This document shows, piece after piece, positions 45,192-56,182 of a stretch of 64,000 nucleotides of DNA. The translations under genes and the position numbers were made by a program. The DNA comes from Blastomussa wellsi. Its lineage: Eukaryota; Cnidaria; Anthozoa; Scleractinia; Plerogyridae. Positions within the stretch are counted from its first letter, which is position 1, and the number at the start of each line of letters is the position of its first letter. The notes under the pieces were generated by a model. That model saw only the letters and a program-made list of their open reading frames with translations. It did no database searches and was not told the DNA's origin. Location of the stretch: positions 7,757,747 through 7,821,746 of the forward strand of contig OX393562.1 in NCBI GenBank assembly GCA_947652115.1, in the 5' to 3' direction.

Positions 45192-45422
45192 TTACAGTCT
45201 TTCCCGTAAAACCGTGAACACCAGAAAAATTTCTGGAATGTTTATTGTGTAGTGACCAATCTCAGCAAAGTTCAGGACACGCGAACAAACCTCAAAATCA
45301 CAAACTAATGATCGTTGCTGTTTGCGGTTTAGTTTTCTCACACCTGATTGGCTTTTTCTTTTTAACACAATAACATTCCATAAACATTTCTGGTGTTCAC
45401 GGTTTTACGGGAAAGACTGTAA
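45192..45422. mobile_element. Palindromic MITE ('acagtctttcccgtaaaacc')
   Basis: The left arm 'ttacagtctttcccgtaaaa', 'ccgtgaacaccagaaa' is mirrored by 'tttctggtgttcacgg', 'ttttacgggaaagactgtaa'. It lies in intron 2 of the Ki-67-like gene. Confidence 0.75.
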
Positions 45423-45624
45423 GCTGCATTTAGCTGTGCTGAATGAGTGCTTTCAACTTCTGGTCTAGTATTTTAACTGCATGCCTGAACAAAATTAATA
45501 AAGTTTCCAATGTTTGCTTTTTAAAGATAACTATAATGACAATGATGAATTTGTTATGTGCAAATTCCATTTGTATATGTTCAAATGCACATTACAATTA
45601 AATAAATGTTTTGGCTTGTTCTTA

Positions 45625-46500
45625 ATTAAGGACGTTCGCCCAAAACAAAAATTTTCTATTGTTTTTTTTCTGAGACTTTCACCACTGAAAGATAAGGAGT
45701 TAGTGATGTCAGAAATGTAAAAAAACAATGGGGGTTAACTGACTTCATTTGGGAGAAAACATGCCCTGAAGAACGTGTCCCTCAATCTGAATAATGAACC
45801 CTGCTTCGTTAGTGAATAATTATGGCTTCATTGTCTGCAAGTCCAAAATATTGCAAATAAATCTCTGAATTGAACGTGTCTCTGTGGAATTTATTCAATT
45901 GGTGTGGTACCTTAAAGTGCACCTAACTCCAAAATATTTTTTTCGCTAGAATGAACCTTTGCACCAATTTGAAAAAACTGTGCATCATTTGTTCCTTGAC
46001 CGAGTCAGAAGGGGCGTGGGTCTATTCCCGATTTGATGTCACAAACTGATTTGCATGCATGTTTACAAAGACATCATTTTGTGACATAACATCAGGAACA
46101 GACCCACGCCCCTTCTGACTTGGTCGTGGAACAAATGATACACAGCTTTTCCGCCGTTTTGCTTGTGATACAGTACTTTTTGCAGTAGTCTGGGTCAAAG
46201 TGACATGTGATTGGTTGAAAGGCTTGAGCTTATGCTTATGTCAGCCACGTTCTCACTTGTGAAGACTGCGACATAAGCATAAGCACAAGCCGACATAAGA
46301 AAAACAAACATGTTCATTTTTCTTATGCTTATGCTTATGTCGTGGGTGTTCTCACTTGCTTATGCTCATGTTATGCTTATGCGCTAGTGAGAACCGGCCT
46401 TTAAAGAAAAAATTCTCCATATTTCCACCCACCTAACAGTGGCAAGAGGGCAACATTTGATGTGGCGTGGACAGAAAAATTTTGGAGTGAACGGCCTTAA
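45625..46500. mobile_element. TTAAGGACGTTCGC-type element with nested repeats
   Basis: The left end is 'ttaaggacgttcgccc' at about 45626 and the right end 'gtgaacggccttaa' at about 46486-46500. Inside are a palindrome at 45900-46150 ('cagaaggggcgtgggtct' / 'agacccacgccccttctg') and the cataagcataag copy. A related end pair bounds 57299-57489. Confidence 0.55.
46148..46403. mobile_element. 'Cataagcataag' MITE, 5'-shortened copy
   Basis: From 'gacatgtgattggttgaaag' to the right end 'gcgctagtgagaaccggcct' it follows the complete copy at 13951-14402. The outer left arm is missing. Confidence 0.75.
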
Positions 46501-47029
46501 CTACTTTTGCAGCAACAAGTGAAGCATTTTTATCCTTTGGTTGTAACTTTCTCATGTAGAGAAATGTACATTGTAAAGCTGGACAAGATGCTGGCCTTAG
46601 TTGGTCAAAGGATGGATAGCATTATCCACCCTTTGAACAACCAGGGCCTTGTATATTGGCTTTTCCAGAGTTGTACAGGGGACTGGGGCAAGTTTCAGAT
46701 TTTAAACAATCAATACACTGACGCCAGCCACATGAAAGATCATGTTGAGATAAGTCATGTGATGAAGATTGGTGCTTTTGGGTTGAACAGAGACTAAGTT
46801 ATACCGTATATGGACTTTCAAACATGGCTGAAAATTTCTGTGGAAATCGAAAACTTTGACAAGACAAGGTGCATGTTTCTTGCTTAAATCAAATGCGAAA
46901 ATTTTCGATTAAATTTCTTGGGCACTCATTCAAAACAATGACGCCAAAAAGTTAGTCGCCTGTGGACGACAAGCTATCAAATTCTGGTCACCAACACTCA
47001 ATTTTCAGTCGCATAGGCGACCAGTGAGT

Positions 47030-47700
47030 CGCAATTTTGGACCCTGGATACTCATAAAAATGGCCAAACAAAGCAAGTTTAATCTCAGCTTCTTCCAAAT
47101 AGTTGGTGAATAACAGGATTTTATAGTTATCACAAAACTGCTAAAAAATTTTAAGGGTTTAGTTTGTGATTTTGGAGGATACTGTTTCAAACTTGGAGAT
47201 GTTTGTATGGAGTACCGGTAATTAAGATAAAAAGCTACGGTAAGATTCCTGTTAGATGACCAGACCTTCACAACTGTTGTAATCCACACACTTCAATCGA
47301 CATTTAGTGGGCACCATGTTTCAGAGGTTTCATCTAACAGCCATATCGTGGGCACATTGCACAAACACATGTTTTCCTTTCGCCAGAGAATATTCAGTGA
47401 ATGAGAAATACGACCGGCTTGTTCTCACGTGGCTTCTTGAAGGCCTTGTACTTGCCAGTCTTCAAACTGAGAGAGCTATCTATTGAACGAAAACTACTTT
47501 TCAATTGAATTGTAAGCTAAACAATATTTTTATCCCTTACACACGTTTTTCGCAACTCATTGTTTTTGTGTTTCGCTGTGAGGCAAAAATTTTACGAACC
47601 ACTTTTTGGTGACCAGATTTTTTCATTTGGCAGCTGAAAAAAAAACCTTCAGTCACCACTTGGCGCCTGCATAAAAAAGTTAATTTTGGACCGTGGAATC
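47030..47700 (-). mobile_element. Two reversed hAT-like end fragments
   Basis: 'gcaattttggaccctgg' at about 47030-47046 and 'ttaattttggaccgtgg' at about 47680-47696 are reverse forms of the CAGGGTCCAAAATTGC end at 10186. Sequence before each also holds gcgac/gtcgcc-type words. Confidence 0.4.
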
Positions 47701-47884
47701 ACAGAAATCATAACAATTTTTAAGAGTTTATATGGATTCGGGGCAGCAGTCTCAAAATTACAGACGTTTGTATGGATTGTCAACCCTGTTTCAAGGTCCA
47801 TAACTTGTCTCTGACCAAAGAGCTCCAAACTTCTTCAAATAACAAATCCCAATGTGATCTTTCATGTTTCATGAAACTTGCCCC

Positions 47885-47932
47885 AGTTCGCCGAGTCCAG
47901 CGCACTAACCATCAGGCCACCGCATCTCCCAG
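47885..47932 (-). mobile_element. tRNA-derived SINE head fragment
   Basis: On the minus strand 'gcggtggcctgatggttagt' followed by 'gcgctggactcggcgaa' matches the head of the SINE at 10660. No body follows. Confidence 0.55.
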
Positions 47933-49396
47933 GCATGAGAGATAAATTATATCTGTTTACAACTTTTCAGCTCAATAGTATCCTTCATTTACAATTCAAT
48001 TAACTAGCACATTTTGAATTTCAGAATTTTGGCAGTGCATGGCATGAAGTGTCGATCATGTTTGTATACTTATATTGTCATTTTTAGTTGATGTATCATG
48101 AAAAAGTGTTATGTAAATGTTTGTTCCTCCATAACGGATTAACATTGGCCTAGCTAATTAAAGTACTTAATAAGTTACATTTCTGGCCACTGTATCAGTG
48201 TACTACTGTGGTACATGTACACCAATATAGCGACTCCATACTGGGCTCTGTAAATTTGGGTGGAACTTTTCAATGAATACTATCAAAATCACTAGAGTGG
48301 GAACACTGCAGCTAGAAATTTGAATTTTCTTATTGCTTTCCGATAAATAAACAGTGTCCATGTGATAAGAGTTTTTAACTCCAGTCAAGTCCAGTGAAAA
48401 ATGTGATTGCCAAAAAAGCTAAAATATATTTAACCTGATCTCTAAATCCCCCATCAAATCCTACAGTTCTATAATTTACTCTTTGACTAATAAATTGCTA
48501 TAGCCATAAGCCTCCCACTGCATGGTCAATGGTAAGACACTAGCCCAGCCTGTCATTTCACTTATCCTTGGCTATCAGCCAGCCATTTTGTGGTGCCTTG
48601 CTCCTCCTTGTTAAACTAGTGAGAATATATAGACAGGGTTATTGACAACGATGAAGACTGAACATGTAAATGCGGAATGACCTGCCTTGACTATGAATGA
48701 CATGTTTTCTGATAGTTCTATTGTTTTACATTGTAGATGTAATTTGTTTAGTTTGCTTCTGAAAAAAGGTTTACAAAGAAAAAAGGTTTACAAAAAGTAT
48801 CAAAAGTTAGAGTGCAGGTACAAAGCTGCCCAAAAAGATTGCTGTAACAACATTTGTCCTCTAGTTTTGTCACAGACATCCTATTTTGTCTTTTAGTGCA
48901 GATAGGCCAGGAACCAAATAGAACCATGTTGCATGGTGAAAAGTAAAGTACCATAATGCAGTGCACTAAGAGAGGCAAATAGCAGATGACCCAAATAACA
49001 GTTGTGTAGGAGTCTAGGGTTTGCCTCAAAATTGAAAATTATCTGTACATTGTGGTAAAGATTTTGGCCAAGCTAATACCTTACAAAAATTTCTCCCAGC
49101 AAAGAAGCACTTGTTGCAGCTTGGAAAAAACTCCAGCCCTTTATTTTTCATACTTTCCCAGGTTTGGAAAATGGGTTTGGATCCTGAAAATGTAACCAGT
49201 GTAGATGCCCATATTGATGAGAAAATCTTGGGTGCTTTCTATGTACCCTTGGAAAAAATTTTGGTCATTTCAGCAGGGATTAGGAAGGAAAACAGGCAAA
49301 TGAGCCTATGGCCCCTGTCACTGGAAAGTTATGGGCCATTAGGGTAAATAAATGGGCCTGTAAAAATTTCAACAAAGGTTACAAAGGTTCTTTATT
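47933..49396. other. Intron 2 of the Ki-67-like gene, no features recognised
   Basis: AT-rich. The short ORFs on both strands lack domain features. It is part of the 9.6-kb intron between 44550 and 54136. Confidence 0.4.
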
Positions 49397-51629
49397 CAGG
49401 GCTCGAAATTGCGACCAATACGGTCGCCAATGCGACTAACTTTTTCTCCCTGGCGACTAAAATTGTTGTGAAGTCGCCACTTTGGCGACCTGAATTTTGC
49501 ATGATTGAGATGTACAATAAAACATTAAAGTTAAAATAAACATCTTATCTTGTCTTGCTCTGTGTTCGTCGTAAAATAATGGGCCAAATCGCATAAAAAA
49601 CCCCAACATTTCCTCTCTGATTTCCTCCAAACTTGACCGATTTCTGTTCGTAATATTTTCTGCAACGCCATTACAGTTTCTCTCTTGGAACCGCAGGCGC
49701 AGAATTTTGCAGAAAGACCGCTGAAAAGAAGTTTTTGACTTTCGCGTGGTTCTGCGCGAACACGTGCAATGTTTTAAATCAGCATGGAGAATAAATTAGT
49801 GAGCAAAGAAGATTTAAAACGTTTCCATACTTCTCTCTTGGGTAATGAAGAGGATGCCAAAGGGTTGCTTAATATCAAGAAGGAAGTTTTTAAAGAATTA
49901 AGTTTGTCTGCTCCTGAAATAGTCACCCCGCAGCTTCCAGAGGATGTTTTTGCTTCGCTATTGATTCCAAGCGATTTCTCTGACACAGGTAGAGTAGTTT
50001 TATGTATGATTTGAAATACTTGACCTTCATTTAATCAATTATCTTAGCGCTAATTTAAATTTTGTTTTGTAATATCGTTTTATTTTCTAGGTGATAAATC
50101 ATAATGTTATTGTAACCAAGCTTGTAAATACAACCCTCCCTCAAGCATGTTTTTGCCTTAATACAGATCGTTTTTCAATAAAGGTTTATTATTATATTAT
50201 TGTAGTTGCTGTCAAAACGAGGGACAATGGTGATTGTCTATACAATGCAACGTCCATTGTTCTTTGTGGGGACGATTCACTGGCATTGCTTCTTCGACTT
50301 CTCGTAGCTGGCGAATTGTTTTTCAATGCAGAATATTATACGGAGCATTCAGCCTTTAGCGAAACATCCCGCGATACCGACATCTGTGTGGAAACATTGT
50401 TTTCAATGGCACTTAAACGCCAGGCTGAAAAGAAGTTTTCGGAATCCAAGGACAAGTGCGAAGCAGTGAAAGTGCAAGCATTGTCGACATGTACTGTTGG
50501 GGAATGGTCATCTGTCTTAAGTTGTCTAGCTTATTCTTTTCGTCCGCACTTCCATTGATACGTCCTTGGGCTGATAAGGGTAGGCTAATTGAGGTAACCG
50601 ATAGCGTTTAATGAGGTAATGCATCAAATAAGATTGGTATTTAAAGTTCTGAACCATGTAATATAAAATCGTTACCGTTAGGAAGTTACATGTATGTTTA
50701 TTATGAGCACTTTAATTTGTAACTAATGGGCAAGTTAAGTACAGAAAGGTATAAGAAAATATTTTGTTTATTGCCTGCATGAACCCAAAAAGATTTCCAT
50801 CTATCACACTATTTCCGTAAAATAACTAGTTCCGGTGAGTAACATGTGCATCGCCATGGTTATTGTTCATTTTCAAGTCGTACATCTCCCTACAATGTTT
50901 GTTAGAAGAGATTTCTGTGTATTCTACAGTGCTGCACATTTATTGAACAATTCGTATGTAACTACAACAAGATGTGACATTAAAGCTTTGTTTTCCACTT
51001 AGAATAGACAGTATTCGGCCGCCATTAAAACTCTTCTGAGGCTGGTATTTGCCTTCCCTTTGCTTCCATTCGTTTCGTTAATGATGAAGTCCATAAAAGA
51101 TTTCCTACAAGAACTCCAAAAAACTTAAGGCCAAACGAGATACAACTTAAGCAACCTGACTTCTTTATCTATGGTGACAGGTTTAAGCGAATCAAACTTT
51201 TATAACATGCAAGTTTTCCCATTGGATCTGCGTTATCTACGGCGCCTTATAATGGCAAGCGGTTTCACTAGTTGAAAAGAGGAGATCTGGTAATGAACAT
51301 GGTTATCGGCCATGCCGATTCCATCTTACTTTCTCGTACAAGCAAACGCTTTTAGCTCCCGTTAGCTACAAAGATAGCGGCTTGAAACTTTTATTTACTT
51401 TTCAAGTTTTTCAAGTCTGTAGAAGTATGTATTCTTTTTTTCGTATTTTCGTACTTATTGTATGAATGTGTCCCACGCCATACCGGACGATATCAAATAC
51501 CTTCGATAAGCGGACCCGAACATTATTTTGATTATACAAACTGGCGACTTAAAATTTGCATCTGGCGACTATATTCTTCCATTTGGTCGCCAAAAGGCGA
51601 CCTAACGATTTTTTTAATTTCGAGCCCTG
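49397..51629. mobile_element. hAT-like element (CAGGGCTCGAAATT ends) carrying an OTU-like gene
   Basis: The left end is CAGGGCTCGAAATTGCGACC and the right end 'aatttcgagccctg', a 14-base perfect terminal pair. Subterminal 'ggtcgcc' and 'ggcgac' words cluster at both ends (49415-49495 and 51540-51602). An 8-base target duplication is not clear. No transposase is seen, only the two-exon gene at 49784-50558, so the element is non-autonomous as read here. Confidence 0.6.
49784..50558 (+). CDS. Two-exon OTU-like cysteine-protease-type protein inside the hAT-like element
   Basis: Exon 1 is 49784-49988 (68 codons plus one base), starting 'MENKLVSKEDLKRFHTSLLG', with donor cacag|GTAGAG. Exon 2 starts at 50206 (tgtag|TTG), in matching phase, and runs to the stop at 50558. 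Exon 2 reads 'VAVKTRDNGDCLYNATSIVL' then 'SLALLLRLLVAGELFFNAEY'. The D-G-D-C-L-Y core is the catalytic Asp/Cys motif of OTU-type proteases, as found in several transposon-borne and host proteins. A catalytic His is not obvious before the stop, so the domain is probably cut short at about 186 residues. Confidence 0.5.
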
Positions 51630-53870
51630 CTGCTTGTATTTTACACTGGTTCAAGTGTGAATGCAAAGTCACAGATCTCATATAGCTAATAAAAATATAA
51701 GTACCCAGTACTGTCAGTAGTACAATGAAATTATACCAATACAGGTGAAACATAATTATTCCATCAAAAGTAACAATGTCATGGAGGTTAAACTGTAGAT
51801 TCTGAATCGGAACTGATCCAACAAAACTTTGACAGTACTCTCACCAAGTCTGACCTCAAAAACACTAAATACATGTACTTTTATCACTAAGACATTTTCA
51901 GTTTTCGTAAGTTAGCCAAGGCCATAATGTTAAACACTTGCTTTGAAATTTTCGCTCATCACAACTAAAATTATGCTTGGAAGATACACCTTGTTCGTCA
52001 GTCGTTTCACCATATGGACCTTCGTTTTTGTTGTTGTTTACAGAATCACGATTCTGTTCAGTTGTGGCGGACTTGACTTTCCGTGTGAAAAAATTAAGGT
52101 CGACAATTTTCTCTGAGTGCTGTCCAATTTTAACACTTTTGTCGGAGGCATGTCAACTTTAAACAAATTAGATGCCAATATATTCAAGTGCCCGATTAGC
52201 AAGAGCCTCGTTTTCAAGCAAATGTCCGAGTTGAGGATCTGGGGACAAACTTGAAGCGAATGCAAATCAAAGAGCGAAGACACCGTGGTTTTTCACTTGT
52301 TCATTTCTTTATATTATTTAACTAAAAATTTTACAAATTAAAATCATTTTCACAAAGTGGTGTATATTTTACTAGCTGTTTCGCGGTTTGGGCATAGCAC
52401 AGGCCCGGTAAGTACTTTTTTAATGCGCCATGTCGTAGCTTTATGCACCATACGCGCATGGCGCACGGCCTTCCTAATCCCTGTTTCAGTGAGAATTCAA
52501 ATGGAAAGGCCCAATTCGGTTTGTTGCAAATGGAATATTCGGTACCACCTCTACAGGTGGTCCACTTTGACCAGTCAGGCCGATCGGACCAAAATTTACA
52601 GTTCCATTTTCACAAACTGGTTGGTTGCCTCACTTCAGCTCAGCAGATTCTCGGGGCGGACAAACTGGGGAATGGAATGCAAAATGGAAAGGACCTTTCT
52701 AGCTGTTTGGCCTGGTTAAATTGGAAAATGTTGTTCCATTTTCCAACAGTTAATTTCAGTTGGCCCGACTGGTCGAACTGGGATAATGGAAGGCACCCCT
52801 AGACCACAGTCAATGTCGGTTTTAGCCAATCAAATTCATATATTTGGAAGTTCCCAGTCCTTACGAGACAGCCATATAATTAACAATCATTGGATGAGGT
52901 TGAGCGAAATATCATGACGTGTCAGTGGCTAGCAGATCAATTATTTTCGGCTGGGGCAAATAATGTGCAAGAAACTGACGAACCACAATATTTCACAAAA
53001 CCGAGTTCAATAATTGTTTTGTCATTCGATCACTGAATTTGTTTTGCCCAGTTACCACTGATCGAATGATAATACAATTTATTATTACAGGCAGCAATTG
53101 TCATGTGTTTTTATCTTCGTTTTCTACGAGGTTACTTTGGCCAACAAGACCTTGAAATGAGGGCTAAACTACAGAATACAGGGCCACTTATTTGCATGTT
53201 ATGAAATAAGAATAGCATCTATTATTCCTTGTTCTACGAAAGGCCCTGACACATGTAAATAAAGTGGACCGAGGTGGCCCTGAATTCTGTAGTTGCTCCG
53301 AAATGAGAGTTTCTGCTTGCAGTTGTCTGCTCAAAACAGTATTTAAAATCACATGGGGCGTTATTGTTTGATTTTGAACCTTGCTTTCACAATGAAATGA
53401 AATAAAATACATTGTACATTTGTTCAAAGCAAAACTACAATGTATCTTTGTCTATTCTGGGTGACAGAATGTACTTTTCAGTTAAACACATTTTAAATAA
53501 CTTCACATGCAAATACATTGAGTTTATACTGAAACAAGCGAAAAATGCGCTAAATAGAACTTGATAAAATCTTTAGTGAATTTTTGAGGCCTGAAACAAG
53601 CTTCTCTGAAGTTTGATAGAGTTTGCCTAGTGTCCTATGTGACCAACCCGGCCCTAGTAAACAATACATCTACATTTTATCTAACGCATACAGTAAATAA
53701 CAACACTAAATACGACAACGACGGCAACATATAATCCATCATTGTAAGCTTAAGTCAAAATTTTACATGCACTGTACTTGATAAACTAGTGTAAACAGTT
53801 ACCAACTCGTATTTATTTCCACCGAAAGCATCAACGTAATTAACCGTATTAACAAAGCCTCTACCTCACT
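51630..53870. other. Rest of intron 2 of the Ki-67-like gene
   Basis: No gene is recognised. Around 52490-52800 there are several short inverted words ('ggtaccacctctacaggtgg', 'tggaaaatg..ccattttcca') suggesting a decayed palindromic element that I cannot delimit. Confidence 0.35.
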
Positions 53871-53875
53871 TTCAG

Positions 53876-53921
53876 TATGCCACCCTGAAGAAGGCAGCAC
53901 TGCCGAAACGTCGGTAACATA
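53876..53921 (+). ncRNA. Isolated hammerhead-ribozyme-like motif
   Basis: TATG..ACC, then CTGAAGA, a GGCAG/CTGCC hairpin, GAAAC, GTC, GGT..CATA. Helix I pairs as ACC/GGT plus TATG/CATA across a two-base internal loop, the same plan as at 8642-8689. As there, one A sits between the CTGANGA box and helix II. No RT or endonuclease coding sequence is nearby, so it may be the relic of a Penelope-like terminal region. Confidence 0.55.
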
Positions 53922-54136
53922 ACCGATACCCCCCTGAACGCTACCAAAATCTTTTGTATCGCCTGAACAAGACGTTACGCAGTTTTTAACAATAATATAA
54001 AGTCTCTACCTTGACAACTGACAACTAGTTGGCGAGCACTGTCTTAAATTCACTCACTTCAAAATTGCTTCCTAAATCCCAAAGAGTATAAACTCTTGTT
54101 AATTTTCCTAACTAGCAACAGTTTATCTAAGCTTAC

Positions 54137-54218
54137 CTTCTTGTCGTCATCAACTCTTACGACGGCGTGTTCCTGCGAAACGTTTGGAAGTTGAATTCTT
54201 ATGTCACACTCAGGTTTT
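54137..54218 (-). CDS. MKI67-like: Ki-67-like protein, exon 2 (FHA domain, middle part)
   Basis: 82 bases between gccgcag|AAA and AAG|GTAAGC. It encodes 'KPECDIRIQLPNVSQEHAVV' and 'RVDDDKK', nearly the human Ki-67 'ECDIRIQLPVVSKQH' segment, which includes the phosphopeptide-binding S-x-x-H of FHA folds. It completes an Arg codon split with exon 1 and ends in phase 0. This exon was found by splice signals and homology, as it is too short to show up as an ORF. Confidence 0.88.
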
Positions 54219-54338
54219 CTGCGGCAAAGCAAAACAAATCAACAACTTAATACAGGTCAAAAATGTGTAACAGCTGTACGCTGCCTTTTTGTTTCTACGA
54301 AGGTACGAACTTTACTAGAGGTGGGTTCGTTTGCGTAC

Positions 54339-54433
54339 CTTCCAAATAGGCACTCGTTTGTTCTCAAGGGATATTGGGGACCATCCGCCCCATTCCTCTT
54401 GATAACCACGATCTTAGCAATAAGATCATTCAT
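54339..54433 (-). CDS. MKI67-like: Ki-67-like protein, exon 1 (start of FHA domain)
   Basis: 'MNDLIAKIVVIKRNGADGPQ' and 'YPLRTNECLFGR', with donor AG|GTACGC at 54338. This follows human Ki-67 from its start ('VTIKRSGVDGPHFPL..CLFGR'). I chose the ATG at 54433 because it leaves a short N-terminus as in vertebrates. The frame is open further upstream to 54619, so a longer leader cannot be excluded. The FHA domain is thus spread over exons 1-3, with 9.6 kb of intron before exon 3. Whole gene: five exons, about 1926 residues, expected to act at the mitotic chromosome surface with PP1 if function is conserved. Confidence 0.88.
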
Positions 54434-55118
54434 GATTGTAGACACCACGGACAAGGTGTTAATTTTTTTCAACAACCGGCGACGAAAACGGGGTAAAGCG
54501 GGCGCCGAAAACGGAGGAATGTCATGAGATGGAACGCGCGAATTGTTAACGGACAGAATGGATTCCAACGGACATTCTGAATGCATTTGATTTTTCCGCC
54601 GCGGCTGTTCATTGGACAAAAATAAACACGTGATATCGAGCCAATCAACTGCGACTGCATCCGCGGCAATAACACTCTCGTACCCAGTCCTTTTGCATGA
54701 TAAGTATGAACTTATTTTTGGCGTGGTTGATTTCTTTTGGCAGTGTCAGCTGCGGTGTCACAGTGATTTGGTATCAAGCGGTTGCCCTATCAAAAAAAAT
54801 ATTGGGTGTGCAACTGCAATTATTGCGTTATAGTTTTCAATGATTTGACAATAAAATGACATCATGGCGTCTTTTTGAATGATAATTATCAAATGTTGCA
54901 CACCCAATGTCGAGTTGCACATCTAATGTTGACTTGCACACCTAATAATGTTTGCACACAATGTCGAGTTACATATCGAATGTTGACTTGCACACCTAAT
55001 AACGTTTTGCACACCCAATGTCGAGTTGCACATATAATACTGACTTGCATACCAAATAACGTTTTGCACAGCAACTAAATTACCTAGCCGCTGACCGGTA
55101 CACCGGTGAACAAACAAC
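54434..55118. promoter_or_regulatory. Shared upstream region of two divergent genes
   Basis: 685 bases separate the Ki-67-like start (minus) from the integrase-like start (plus). CCAAT is present on the minus strand at about 54612 ('gtccaatgaac') and on the plus strand at about 54641 ('gagccaatcaac'). A GC-rich 'ttttccgccgcgg' lies at 54592-54604. CCAAT boxes are common in G2/M genes. The link to regulation is inference. Confidence 0.35.
54893..55070. repeat. Minisatellite, three units of about 60 bp
   Basis: Units of the form 'ttgcacacccaatgtcgagt', 'tgcacatctaatgttgact', 'tgcacacctaataacgtt' repeat three times with small changes. It sits just before the start of the plus-strand gene and ends 49 bases upstream of its ATG. 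Confidence 0.8.
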
Positions 55119-55807
55119 ATGGCGGAGAACGCGGTGAAGACCAGTGTCTGCAGCATGCTTCAGGAAATATACCGAAAATTAATGACTGGGAACTTGCGAT
55201 CGGACGAAACAGACTATATTTACTTTACAATCGATAGAGTAGAACACATATTGGCACAAAGTGTACAAGTATTTGGTGTTGATGCAGAAATATTTTCGCT
55301 CCTGTCCGAAGCCAAAAGTCTAATTGGTAGTAGTGAACTGCCAGCTGCTCAAGGCTTTCAGTCTGACAGAGTATTTACTGGAGATCGTGGACGACCTCGC
55401 TACAATATAACGAGGCAACAACTGGAGTATTTTAAGCAGTGCGGCTTCAATGCGATGGAAATGGCTTCCATGCTTGGTGTAAGTGAGGCGACAGTGCGGA
55501 GGAGATTGCAAGAGTACAACTTGTCCATGTCAGAGAGTTTCATGCCTCTGTCTGATGGGGAACTTGACGAAGTTATTAAAGATAAAAAGAACGAGTTTTA
55601 TCAGAGTGGTTACAGGATGGTACTTGGCGTTTTACGTTCCAGGGGATTTCGTATTCAAGAGCACCGGGTTATAGAAAGTCTCAGGAGAGTGGATGTTGAG
55701 GGAGTAATAATGCGCTCTTTACAGTTGCGGATCATTCGCCGACGAGAATACAGAGTCTATGGGCCTAACGCTTTGTGGCATATTGATACAAACCACAAAC
55801 TGATAAG
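55119..55807 (+). CDS. Integrase-core-like protein, 5' exon (rest missing)
   Basis: 229 complete codons from ATG (aacATGG) to a donor, ATAAG|GTAAGA. Residues about 85-136 contain 'GDRGRPRYNITRQQLEYF' and a helix-turn-helix ('MEMASMLGVSEATVRRRLQE'). Residues 158-190 ('SGYRMVLGVLRSRGFRI') resemble the second HTH-like unit of transposase/integrase proteins. 'VYGPNALWHIDTNHKLIR' begins an integrase (rve-type) catalytic core with the first catalytic Asp in DTNH. This architecture is known in many uncharacterised fish, coral and other invertebrate proteins of transposon descent. The rest of the core should follow in a later exon. It is not seen downstream and may lie in or beyond the N gap starting 147 bases later. 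Confidence 0.7.
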
Positions 55808-55953
55808 GTAAGATTTAATTTTCTGCAGGGCAACTATCAGCCGTTACAGTTCACCACTAAATTTTGTTCGATTCTCATTGGTCTAAATTAAACACGTGAC
55901 GCGATAGTGTTCATCCGCGGAGGGCACTATCAGCGCATAGTGCCCGTCCGAGG

Positions 55954-56153
55954 NNNNNNNNNNNNNNNNNNNNNNNNNNNNNNNNNNNNNNNNNNNNNNN
56001 NNNNNNNNNNNNNNNNNNNNNNNNNNNNNNNNNNNNNNNNNNNNNNNNNNNNNNNNNNNNNNNNNNNNNNNNNNNNNNNNNNNNNNNNNNNNNNNNNNNN
56101 NNNNNNNNNNNNNNNNNNNNNNNNNNNNNNNNNNNNNNNNNNNNNNNNNNNNN
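55954..56153. other. Assembly gap (200 N)
   Basis: A run of exactly 200 unresolved bases, probably of nominal length. The DNA left of it holds an inverted 'gcactatcagcgcatagtgc' near 55924-55943, so the gap may be caused by a palindromic repeat. ORFs drawn through it are meaningless. Confidence 0.95.
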
Positions 56154-56182
56154 CAGATATTTGGGGCATGCGACTTGTTTTG

